A stretch of DNA of 64,000 nucleotides from Schauerella aestuarii (lineage in GTDB: Bacteria; Pseudomonadota; Gammaproteobacteria; Burkholderiales; Burkholderiaceae_B): positions 682,001 to 746,000 of the forward strand of contig NZ_SIZW01000041.1 of NCBI RefSeq assembly GCF_009866805.1, in the 5' to 3' direction. This document shows, in pieces, positions 56,405 to 64,000 of this stretch (the stretch's first letter is position 1; every line of letters starts with the position of its first letter). The translations under genes and the position numbers were made by a program. Below the pieces are notes generated by a model. It was not told the origin of the DNA. It saw only the letters and a list, made by a program, of their open reading frames with translations, and made no database searches.

Positions 56405-58921
56405 TCAAATCGCCAGCACACCCTCGCCAAACGGCCTATCCGTGCGCAGCGTGCGTTGCCGCAGCGCTTCGGCTTCTTCCGATGGCTCTTGCCACATGCG
56501 GGCATGCAGACGCGAGAGCGCGATGGGGTCGTTCAACAAGCGCAGCTTTTGCGGCTCGGTAAGCTGGACCAGTCCGCGAGAAACCGCATCGTCCACCACG
56601 GCCTGGCGTTGCGCCTCGTTCAGGGGGTTGAACATGTGGCGCGACGTGGCCATGGCGCAGGCCAGTGCGTTGGTGACCGGATCGGCCACCGCGTCTTCAA
56701 ACGTGGGCGTGTGCGTCGCCGAGCGATTGATGGCGGCGTAGCGGCGCGTGGCGGCGAGCTCGGTGGGCGGCTGCGTTTCTTCCGGGATACGAAACAGACG
56801 CATCAGATACGAGCGCCGTCCCAATCCCACTCGGCTCGAATACACCGATAGCGGAATGATCAGGAACAGGGCCAGCAAAATCGGCGCCATCCACAGCAAG
56901 AAGATCGGATCGAGCCATGCCACAAGCGCGGTCCAGGCGATGCCCAGCAGCGTCTGACCACCGTGACGACGAATGGCATCGCCCCAAGTCGTTTCGTTAT
57001 TGTCACGCGCGGGCGAAACCCATTTGGCCGACAACCCCAGGAATGCCGACAGCACGAAGCGGGTGTGAAACAGCATGCGCACGGGCGCGAGCAGCATCGA
57101 AAACAGCACTTCCAGCACCAGACTCACGCCCATGCGTTTGCGCCCGCCATATAGACGCGTGGCCTTGGTGCCTTGCGCCCACGTGAGCATCACGCCGAGC
57201 AGCTTCGGCAGGAAGAGCAGCACGAAGGTGGTGGAAAACAGCGCCACGGCTTTCTCGGGATGCCACTGCGGCCAGATCGGGAAGAGCTGATTCGGCTCGA
57301 CGAAATATTGCGGTTCGGTCAGCGTGTGTACACCCAAAAGCGCGGTAGACAGGATGAGGAACAGGAACCACAGCGGTGCCGACAGATACGACATCACCCC
57401 GGTGAGGAACACCGCGCGGTGAACCGGGTGAAAGCCATTGATCAGGAACAGCCGGAAGTTCATCAGGTTGCCGTGGCACCAGCGCTGGTCGCGTTGCAAC
57501 TCGTCCAGCAGGTTGGGCGGCAGTTCCTCGAAGCTGCCCGGCAGGTCGTACGCGATCCAGACGCCCCAGCCTGCACGGCGCATCAGCGCCGCTTCGACGA
57601 AGTCGTGCGAGAGGATGGCGCCGGCAAACGAGCCGCGTCCGGGCAGGGGTGCCAGCACGCAATGACGCATGAAGGGCTCGAGCCGGATGATGGCGTTGTG
57701 GCCCCAGTAGTGCGACTCGCCCAACTGCCAGTAGTGCATGCCGGCGGTAAAGAGCGGGCCGTACACGCGCGATGCAAACTGCTGCAGCCGCGCGTAGAGA
57801 CTGTCCATGCCGCTGGCTTGCGGCGCGCTCTGAATGATGCCGGCATCGGGGCTGGCTTCCATCAAGCGAACCAGCTGCTTCAAGCAGGCGCCGCTCATCA
57901 CGCTATCGGCGTCCAGCACCACCATGTATTTGTAGTTGGCGCCCCAGCGACGGCAAAAATCGTCGATGTTGCCGCTCTTGCGCTTCACGCGCCGGCGCCG
58001 CAGGCGATAGAAGATGCGGCCGAAACCGTTCACCGTGCGGCACAGATCGAGCCAGGCCTTTTGCTCGGCAACGCAGATATCTGCCTTGTAGCTATCGCTC
58101 AGAATGAAGATATCGAAGCGATCGAGCGAATCGGTCTGCGCCAACGATTCATAGGTCGCGCGCAGTCCGGCAAACACCCGGGCCACATCCTCATTACAGA
58201 TGGGCATGACGATGGCCGTGCGCGCGTTGGCGTCCACGGGGCCGTCTTCCACGCTGCGGGCCGAGATGCTGTAGCGGTCGCGGCCGATCAGCAATTGCAG
58301 AAAGCCCATCATGGCCGTCCAGAACCCGGCCGATACCCACAGAAAAAGCAGTGCAAACAAAAGCAGGATGGCGATTTCAAGCCATTGCGTGCCCTGGTAG
58401 GGCAGCACGGATTTCATCGTCAATGTGGCGAACACGGTTTGTACCGTGATGGCCACCAGAAGCACAAAGCGCCGGCGGCTGCCGGCCGCGCGCCAACTGG
58501 AATCTTCCTGGTCGGTATGCGCGCGACCCGGGCGGCTCTTGTGCGTGACGCGGTTGCGCAACCGGCGCCAGCCGCGCACGACCGGATTGGTCGTCCAGGG
58601 CTCGGGCGACATTGCGGTGCGGTTGAGCGGGGGAGCGACGCGCAGACGTGCGTCGCCAGTGGTGCCGTCGGTATCCAGGCCCGCCTCGCGCGCCAGTCCA
58701 TCGCCGAACGCCAGGCGCAGGCGCTCTTTGGTGGAGGCGGCTACAGGGTCCTGGCCAGGCGTCTCGGCCAATGCGCGATGCATGGCCTCGATGGGATCCT
58801 GGCCGCGGGCAGTCGCGTTATCCACTTCCTGCATGACAAGCTCGAGCTGCTGTGCAGGCAGGGGAAGACGCCCAAGATAGTCTCGGGCGCTTTCCGCGGG
58901 ATCATTTCGGTTGAGTTTCAT
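56405..58921 (-). CDS. opgH: Glucans biosynthesis glucosyltransferase OpgH (MdoH)
   Basis: 838 residues. Several membrane segments flank a cytoplasmic glycosyltransferase-2 domain containing [19 protein letters not shown], the DxD-type [11 protein letters not shown], the later [16 protein letters not shown] and the QRDQRW (QxxRW) motif. This is MdoH/OpgH, which makes the linear beta-1,2-glucan backbone of osmoregulated periplasmic glucans and moves it across the inner membrane. The start overlaps the opgG stop by 20 bases, so the two are coupled. The N-terminal part is charged and cytoplasmic. Confidence 0.93.
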   Translation of the reverse strand: MKLNRNDPAESARDYLGRLPLPAQQLELVMQEVDNATARGQDPIEAMHRALAETPGQDPVAASTKERLRLAFGDGLAREAGLDTDGTTGDARLRVAPPLNRTAMSPEPWTTNPVVRGWRRLRNRVTHKSRPGRAHTDQEDSSWRAAGSRRRFVLLVAITVQTVFATLTMKSVLPYQGTQWLEIAILLLFALLFLWVSAGFWTAMMGFLQLLIGRDRYSISARSVEDGPVDANARTAIVMPICNEDVARVFAGLRATYESLAQTDSLDRFDIFILSDSYKADICVAEQKAWLDLCRTVNGFGRIFYRLRRRRVKRKSGNIDDFCRRWGANYKYMVVLDADSVMSGACLKQLVRLMEASPDAGIIQSAPQASGMDSLYARLQQFASRVYGPLFTAGMHYWQLGESHYWGHNAIIRLEPFMRHCVLAPLPGRGSFAGAILSHDFVEAALMRRAGWGVWIAYDLPGSFEELPPNLLDELQRDQRWCHGNLMNFRLFLINGFHPVHRAVFLTGVMSYLSAPLWFLFLILSTALLGVHTLTEPQYFVEPNQLFPIWPQWHPEKAVALFSTTFVLLFLPKLLGVMLTWAQGTKATRLYGGRKRMGVSLVLEVLFSMLLAPVRMLFHTRFVLSAFLGLSAKWVSPARDNNETTWGDAIRRHGGQTLLGIAWTALVAWLDPIFLLWMAPILLALFLIIPLSVYSSRVGLGRRSYLMRLFRIPEETQPPTELAATRRYAAINRSATHTPTFEDAVADPVTNALACAMATSRHMFNPLNEAQRQAVVDDAVSRGLVQLTEPQKLRLLNDPIALSRLHARMWQEPSEEAEALRQRTLRTDRPFGEGVLAI

Positions 58922-60485
58922 TGACCGGGATCCGGTACGTCCATGTTTCGGTGAGCGGGGTCTGGCCGTCGGTCAACGACGCGCGCATTTCCACGGGTTT
59001 GGCGGGGTCCTTCACCTTGACGCGCACGGTCAGGCGACGGCCTTGCGTCACTTCATTGGGGCGCACATTGACTTCCATCACTTCGGCGTTGGCGTCGGCC
59101 CAGAACTGCGCCTGAACTTGCTTGTCGGCCGGCAGGTCCTTGAGGGAGGGACCCACGAAATCGATGATGTAGGCAATGCTGCCGTCCCAACGGCGGATCA
59201 GATCGGGACCTTTCACTTCTTCGCGCGAGCGGCGCGTCTGTTGCACCCAGGCCAACGGCGTCTTGTGGGTATTGGCCTCTTTGATCGTCCACGTCATGCG
59301 GTAGTCCACATTGAGCGGCTCACCCGGATTGGGCTGCTGATCGGGTACCCAGAAGGCCACGATGTTGTCGTTGGTTTCATCGCCCGTGGGGATTTCGACC
59401 AGTTGCACGCTGCCCTTGCCCCAATCGCCCTGAGGTTCGATCCACAGGCTGGGACGCTTCTCGTAGCGGTCGTCGAGATCCTCATAGCGGCTGAACGAGC
59501 GGGCGCGCTGCAGCAAACCGAAGCCCTTGGGGTTTTCGGCGCCGAATGCGCTCACCGCCAACTTCTTCGGATTGTTCAACGGGCGCCAGATCCATTCGTC
59601 GTTGCCGGTGTGCATCGCCAAGCCGTCCGAATCATGCAATTCGGGACGATAGTTCGGCGTGGGCCACGGCTGGTTCGACCCATACAGATACATGCTGGTC
59701 AGCGGCGCAACGCCCAGGCGGTCGACCTTCTCGCGCAGGTAGATTTGCGATTTCACGTCGACGACGGTGTCATCCTCGGGCTTGATCGTAAAGCGATAGG
59801 CGCCCGTGGCGCGGCGCGAATCCAGCAACGCGTAGATCACCAGATTGCGGTCTTCCGCGCCCGGCTTCTCGATCCAGAACTGCGTGAAGCGCGGGAACTC
59901 TTCGCCCGACGGCAGTGCCGTATCGATGGCCAGGCCGCGGGCCGACAGACCATAGATATGGTTCTTGCCGATCACGCGAAAGTAGCTTGCGCCCAGAAAC
60001 GTGGTGAGCTCGTCGTTCGGCTTCTTTTCCGAATTGACGGGATACAGCACCTTGAACCCGGCAAAGCCCAGATTCTTCAGGGCAGCCTGATCCAGCTTCA
60101 ACGAGCCGTACGTGAAGTCATCCGGGTTGAAGGGGATTTCGTGAACACCCTTGGCATCGACTTCGTTGATCTTCACCGGCACGTCGAAGTGCATGCCCTG
60201 ATGATAGAAACTCAACTTGTAGCGCGTGTTGGCTTCGTTCCAGTGCAGGCGATCGTCGCGATAGCGCACTTCCTGATAGCCGGCGTATTTCAGCGCCTTG
60301 AGTTCATCGGGCAGATTCGATTGCGGGGCTTCGTATTTCTTCTTCGACGATTCGGCCGCCAGTTTGGCCACGTCGTCAAAGGAGAATGCGCTGGCCAGCC
60401 CTGGAGCGAGGAGGGCGGTCAATGTTGCGGCGCAAAAGAATCGGGCAAAGCGAAACGATCCGGATGTTTGATATTTAGCGAGCAC
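58902..60485 (-). CDS. opgG: Glucans biosynthesis protein OpgG (MdoG)
   Basis: 527 residues. A signal peptide ([14 protein letters not shown], then FSFDDVAK) targets the protein to the periplasm. [36 protein letters not shown] and a carboxyl beta-sandwich ending in TWTYRIPV are family signatures of OpgG, which adds beta-1,6 branches to or processes the periplasmic glucan. The start at 60485 fits the signal peptide. The gene is 83 bases after an alpha/beta hydrolase gene on the same strand. Confidence 0.93.
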   Translation of the reverse strand: MLAKYQTSGSFRFARFFCAATLTALLAPGLASAFSFDDVAKLAAESSKKKYEAPQSNLPDELKALKYAGYQEVRYRDDRLHWNEANTRYKLSFYHQGMHFDVPVKINEVDAKGVHEIPFNPDDFTYGSLKLDQAALKNLGFAGFKVLYPVNSEKKPNDELTTFLGASYFRVIGKNHIYGLSARGLAIDTALPSGEEFPRFTQFWIEKPGAEDRNLVIYALLDSRRATGAYRFTIKPEDDTVVDVKSQIYLREKVDRLGVAPLTSMYLYGSNQPWPTPNYRPELHDSDGLAMHTGNDEWIWRPLNNPKKLAVSAFGAENPKGFGLLQRARSFSRYEDLDDRYEKRPSLWIEPQGDWGKGSVQLVEIPTGDETNDNIVAFWVPDQQPNPGEPLNVDYRMTWTIKEANTHKTPLAWVQQTRRSREEVKGPDLIRRWDGSIAYIIDFVGPSLKDLPADKQVQAQFWADANAEVMEVNVRPNEVTQGRRLTVRVKVKDPAKPVEMRASLTDGQTPLTETWTYRIPVNETQPK

Positions 60486-60568
60486 GTAAATCCCCGTAGC
60501 TTTCGGCTGTGAAAGCAGATTTGTTCAACATTCTTGCACAGTGTGGAAACAGAAGTGCCAGGGACCCC

Positions 60569-61450
60569 TTATCCCTGTCCCTCATTTTGGTATGCGATGT
60601 GATCTGGCGTCAGTTTATCGCCACATCCCAGCCAGGTCTGCAACAGGAAGTTGACAGCTTCGGCTTGTTCGAACTGAACCCAGTGGCCGGCGCCTTCAAC
60701 GATGCGATAGTCGGTCTGCGGCATCTCGGCCGCGAGCGCCGGGGCGATTCTGGCCGGATCGGCAGTCACGTCGTGTTCGCCCCATATTAATAAAGTGGGT
60801 CCGCCATAAGCCTTCAAGGCCTCGGCGAGTCCCCCGCCTTGCGAGAGATTCTTACTGCGAAAACGCGTGTGTTGGCACGACAAAAGATGGACGCGCGTGG
60901 CCAGATCGTCGACGGCTTTTGACGACGACAGCATGAATACGCTCAAGTTATGCCGCATTGCAGCGTCGAGTTCCGCATCGGTGGCCGCCTCACGCCAGTT
61001 CACCATCGGTTCGGCCTGGCGGCGGGGCGATGCGTGCCCACCCGGCCCGAGCAAGGCAAGCCGTTCGACCGGACGCGTGGCAGCCAGGTGGGCGGCGACC
61101 AATCCGCCGAAGGAGAAACCGGCCAAGGATATTCGCGTGCGCGGGCCAACCAATTGATTGAGTGTTTTGCCCAGAAACGTGACCAAGGTGTCGAGGGTGT
61201 CGCCATCGGGCAGATCGGAGTCGCCGTAGCCCGGCATGTTGGGCACCCACACGGTGTGCCTGGCCGCAAGACTTTCGATATTGCGTACCCAATGCATCCA
61301 ACTGCCGTGCCCCCCATGCAAGAGCACCAGTGGGGCACCATTGCCGAAACGCCGCCATTGGACGGTTTTGCCTTCGTGCGTCACCGCGTGGCGGGTGGCT
61401 CGGGCGTCGAGTACGGCGATCTGCTGTTGTGCGGCAAGGGAATTCGGCAT
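60569..61450 (-). CDS. Alpha/beta-fold hydrolase
   Basis: 293 residues from ATG 61450. The oxyanion region is LVLLHGGHGSWMHW; the nucleophile elbow is SLAGFSFGGLVAAH with the active Ser; the final His is in GAGHWVQFEQ and the acidic residue in IWGEHDVTAD. These residues define an alpha/beta hydrolase, but the substrate is not apparent. The longer frame to 61612 adds residues without family match. No signal peptide is visible, so it acts in the cytoplasm. It lies 219 bases after the amidohydrolase gene, which it may follow in transcription. Confidence 0.85.
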   Translation of the reverse strand: MPNSLAAQQQIAVLDARATRHAVTHEGKTVQWRRFGNGAPLVLLHGGHGSWMHWVRNIESLAARHTVWVPNMPGYGDSDLPDGDTLDTLVTFLGKTLNQLVGPRTRISLAGFSFGGLVAAHLAATRPVERLALLGPGGHASPRRQAEPMVNWREAATDAELDAAMRHNLSVFMLSSSKAVDDLATRVHLLSCQHTRFRSKNLSQGGGLAEALKAYGGPTLLIWGEHDVTADPARIAPALAAEMPQTDYRIVEGAGHWVQFEQAEAVNFLLQTWLGCGDKLTPDHIAYQNEGQG

Positions 61451-61669
61451 CGATGCGATAAAACGGGACGGTCGATAACGGGACGAGAGGCTACCATTTT
61501 CCGCCGTTCTGCCTCGCGAAGAAGCACAAAATTCTTTCCTTTGGGTACCCAAACCAGAAAATGTTGCAACTTTGCTGCGTTGGGTGTCGATACGGGCGAC
61601 TATTCGCCGCAATGCGAAGGTTTTGTGGCGGTTGTGTGCCTGATGTGTCCGGGCGTCAGGTTGGCATTG

Positions 61670-63178
61670 TCAGCCGGCAGCGCTCATCGGCGTCGAACGC
61701 TGTAGCACGCGGCCTGGAACCAGACCGCTTTTACCGGTCTTGCCATCCCACACCGGTTGCCCATTGACCCAGACCTGTTCGATGCCGGTGCTCACCTGGA
61801 TCGGCGCTTCGAATGTAGCGTTGTCCGCCACGCGCTCGGCATCGAGCAGGACAAGATCGGCGAAATAGCCGGCCTGCAGCAGGCCGCGCTGGGCGATGCC
61901 GTAATTACGGGCCGCCAGACCGGTCATCTTGTGAATGGCGGCTTCGAGTGTCATCACCTGCGATTCACGCACCAGTTTGCGCAGCACTTGGGTGAACGTG
62001 CCCCATTGCCGCGGATGGGGATGAGGATCGAACGGCAAGCCGTCGGATCCCACCATGGCGAGCGGATGCGTGATGATGCGTTCCACGTCGCGTTCGTCCA
62101 TCAGAAAATAGATGGCGCCGGCGGGTGCGAGGCGTTTGAGCGCAGCCTCGTCGTCCAGGGCCAATTCGGCCATGACGTCGCTGAAGTCTCTTCCGGTGGC
62201 GGCGGGATAGCCTTTCGACCAGGTGATCATCGTACGGCGCGAGATGCGCACGCGATCCAGCCGCAGCATGGTCGACGTGGCGGGGTAGGGATGGCAGTCG
62301 AGGCACACGGGCTGGCGGGCGGCTGCCTGTTCGATCAGGGCCAGCGTTTCTTTCGAGCGGCCATGGTTTTTTTCGCCCGCCAATTTGTGGTGCGAGAACA
62401 CGACGAGGGCATTCAGGGCGCGGCCGATCGTCAGTGCCTCTTCCATGGCATCGACGATCAGATCGGCTTCGTCGCGCAGGTGGGTGGCATACACGCCGGC
62501 ATATTCGCGCAGCGGCGCGCCGACGGCGATGATCTCGTCCGTGGTGGCGTGTGCGGCGGGGGGGTAGAACGTACCCGTCGACAGGCCGAAGGCACCCGCG
62601 TGCATGGCGTCATCGAGCAGCGCACGCATGCGCGCGATTTCGTTCTCGTCCGCCGGCCGGTCCAGGTCTGCCATGCATTCGACCCGCAGGGTGGTGTGCC
62701 CTACCAGGGGAATGACGTTCGTGGCCGCAGGCGTGGCGCGCAGTGCGGCCAACCAGCCCGCAAAGGAATCAAAGCGAAAGAGTGCAGGGGGCCCCAAAAG
62801 ATCGAGGGGCTGCGGGATGTCGCGTGGGGAAAGGGGGGCGAGGCTGATGCCGCAGTTGCCGGTCACGACCGTGGTAATGCCTTGGGACACCTTTGGCGTC
62901 ATGTCCGGATGGGCCAGCAGATAACCATCGTCGTGCGTATGGGAGTCGATGAACCCCGGCGCGATGACCAGGCCGGTGGCATCGATGATGTGCGCATCGG
63001 ACGGCGCATCGAGCGTACCGATGGCGGCGATGCGGTCGCCTTGCACGAACACGTCGGCGCGAAAGGGTGGGGCGCCCGATCCGTCGACCACCATCCCACC
63101 GCTCAATATGAAGCTGTTCGCCTCGAGGTTCACGTGCGGCAATGCGGGTGCATGTTGAACTGGCTTGCGTTCTGGCAT
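61670..63178 (-). CDS. N-acyl-D-amino-acid deacylase (D-aminoacylase) family amidohydrolase
   Basis: 502 residues. The metal-binding motif APGFIDSHTHDDG, a Cys in VVTGNCGISLAP that bridges zinc, the LVGHTTLR block and the late MVGSDGLP fit D-aminoacylases, which remove N-acyl groups from D-amino acids. A C-terminal composite strand ends with GQPVWDGKTG. The start at 63178 is 31 bases from the LysR gene end. The LysR regulator upstream on the same strand may control it, although same-strand placement is unusual for a LysR target. The specific substrate is not determinable. Confidence 0.88.
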   Translation of the reverse strand: MPERKPVQHAPALPHVNLEANSFILSGGMVVDGSGAPPFRADVFVQGDRIAAIGTLDAPSDAHIIDATGLVIAPGFIDSHTHDDGYLLAHPDMTPKVSQGITTVVTGNCGISLAPLSPRDIPQPLDLLGPPALFRFDSFAGWLAALRATPAATNVIPLVGHTTLRVECMADLDRPADENEIARMRALLDDAMHAGAFGLSTGTFYPPAAHATTDEIIAVGAPLREYAGVYATHLRDEADLIVDAMEEALTIGRALNALVVFSHHKLAGEKNHGRSKETLALIEQAAARQPVCLDCHPYPATSTMLRLDRVRISRRTMITWSKGYPAATGRDFSDVMAELALDDEAALKRLAPAGAIYFLMDERDVERIITHPLAMVGSDGLPFDPHPHPRQWGTFTQVLRKLVRESQVMTLEAAIHKMTGLAARNYGIAQRGLLQAGYFADLVLLDAERVADNATFEAPIQVSTGIEQVWVNGQPVWDGKTGKSGLVPGRVLQRSTPMSAAG

Positions 63179-63209
63179 CGTCCCTACCTTTTCGGTGGTG
63201 CGGTAAGCG

Positions 63210-64000
63210 TTAAGGGTGCGGATTGTCCTGGCTGGCCACGATCCCGGCCCACAGCCGGTTCAGGGCCAGCGCGCCATTGGTTCGATCGCGATAAGCCACC
63301 AGCGATAGGGTCATGGACCACTTTTCGTCGCCCAGGGGGGTAAGCAGATCGCCTTTCTGAATCGCCGTGCAGTCCGGGAGCCAAGCAACACCTTGGCCCG
63401 ACACCGCCACATTGGCCAGCACATCGGCCATGTCGCTTTCGAACACGCCCTGGCCGACCAGGGGCTCCGGCGCGCTTTGCGCTATCAGGTCGACCATGCG
63501 GCCCAGGTACGTGCCGGCCGAATACATCAGGAGCGGCGCGGGCGGCTTGCCGCGCACCTTGGTCAACGACCAGTACTCGGCACGATCGGTGGCCACATAG
63601 GGCCGCAGGCGTTCGGTGCCGATCACCAGCCGGTCGAAACGGTCGGTGTCGAGATGAATCGGTTGCTGGGCATGATGAAAGCAAAGCAGGACATCGGCTT
63701 CGCCTGCCGCCAGCGACGTCACGGTGTCGTGCACATTGCCCGGAACGGCTTGGCAACTCAGCGAGCGGCCGTTCGACCACGTCGCCCACCAGGTTGGCAA
63801 GCGTCCCAGCGCCAGCGCGTGCGGCAAGGCGATGCGCACCTTGTCTCGCCGGGAGAGTGAGGGATCGGTCAGGCCCGCCTTGGCCTCCAGCAGCTTTTCA
63901 AGAATCTCAGCAGCCTGGCCGCGAAACTGTTCCCCTTCGGGCGTGAGCCGGGTGGGAAACACGCTGCGATCGATCAGCGCCACTCCCAGCCAGGCCTCCA
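63210..64000 (-). CDS. LysR-family regulator, 5' end outside window
   Basis: About 263 residues are visible; the frame is open to the last base. The last codons read EAWLGVALIDRS and FPTRLTPEGEQF, the region just after the LysR helix-turn-helix, so the DNA-binding helices lie beyond the edge. The effector domain follows (KVRIALPHALALG, VTSLAAGEADVLLCF). LysR regulators respond to small metabolites. The gene precedes the D-aminoacylase gene on the same strand by 31 bases, but no function is proved for either. Listed as partial. Confidence 0.85.
   Translation of the reverse strand, partial: EAWLGVALIDRSVFPTRLTPEGEQFRGQAAEILEKLLEAKAGLTDPSLSRRDKVRIALPHALALGRLPTWWATWSNGRSLSCQAVPGNVHDTVTSLAAGEADVLLCFHHAQQPIHLDTDRFDRLVIGTERLRPYVATDRAEYWSLTKVRGKPPAPLLMYSAGTYLGRMVDLIAQSAPEPLVGQGVFESDMADVLANVAVSGQGVAWLPDCTAIQKGDLLTPLGDEKWSMTLSLVAYRDRTNGALALNRLWAGIVASQDNPHP

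Overview
The window is a GC-rich, densely packed chromosomal segment from a betaproteobacterium of the order Burkholderiales, probably Alcaligenaceae-like (Bordetella/Achromobacter relatives). The clues are the rpe-gph-trpEGDC block followed by apaG, mltA, ubiH and dsbC, the slt-cca-COG1565 methyltransferase-rhlE string, and the argP/lysE pair. The taxonomic call is an inference from gene order and protein resemblance, not from a marker gene. No rRNA, tRNA, CRISPR array, insertion sequence or phage gene was seen. Nearly all of the 64 kb is coding; both ends cut through genes. Layout. (1) 1-3.5 kb: a YhaO/YhaN (SbcD/SbcC-like) nuclease-ATPase pair. (2) 3.5-12.1 kb: a tightly coupled stress/signalling run: glucose-1-dehydrogenase-like SDR, GH15 glucoamylase/trehalase, a membrane GAF hybrid kinase with three receiver domains, stand-alone CheR and CheB, and a receiver-kinase. 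(3) 12.2-18.3 kb: a complete Mrp-type Na+/H+ antiporter operon with a fused MnhA-MnhB subunit. (4) 18.4-24.3 kb: a PAS hybrid kinase with Hpt coupled to an HD-GYP response regulator, a multi-PAS LuxR regulator, and a small CsbD-like stress protein. (5) 24.4-29.1 kb: acyl-CoA thioesterase, exported DUF1254 protein, YggS, and the divergent argP/lysE regulator-exporter pair. (6) 29.1-33.3 kb: an operon on the minus strand with circularly permuted ATP-grasp, alpha-E, transglutaminase-like protein and the proteasome relative Anbu. (7) 33.7-43.2 kb: ygfA, slt, cca, a COG1565 methyltransferase, an rhlE-type helicase, ung and a GAF/PAS HisKA_2 kinase. (8) 43.2-50.9 kb: rpe-gph-trpEGDC-pap-HIT on the minus strand, with a Trp-codon leader peptide and attenuator before trpE. 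(9) 50.98-56.3 kb: apaG-mltA-ubiH, dsbC, a D-2-hydroxyacid dehydrogenase and a SnoaL-like protein. (10) 56.4-64 kb: opgGH for periplasmic glucans, an alpha/beta hydrolase, a D-aminoacylase-type amidohydrolase and a truncated LysR regulator. The most notable observation is upstream of the Anbu operon. At 33389-33404 (minus strand) there is an exact match to the sigma-54 promoter consensus, and at 33489-33505, about 118 bp above the predicted start of transcription, a near-perfect NtrC-type enhancer palindrome. A perfect Shine-Dalgarno precedes the first gene. The sequence therefore suggests that this little-understood proteasome-like/peptide-ligation module is switched on by nitrogen limitation. 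The last gene but one, a transglutaminase-fold protein, ends in a Ser/Gln-repeat tail that could be a substrate of such chemistry. The other regulatory element that can be read directly is the trp leader (25-codon peptide with a WRWW run, followed by an intrinsic terminator).
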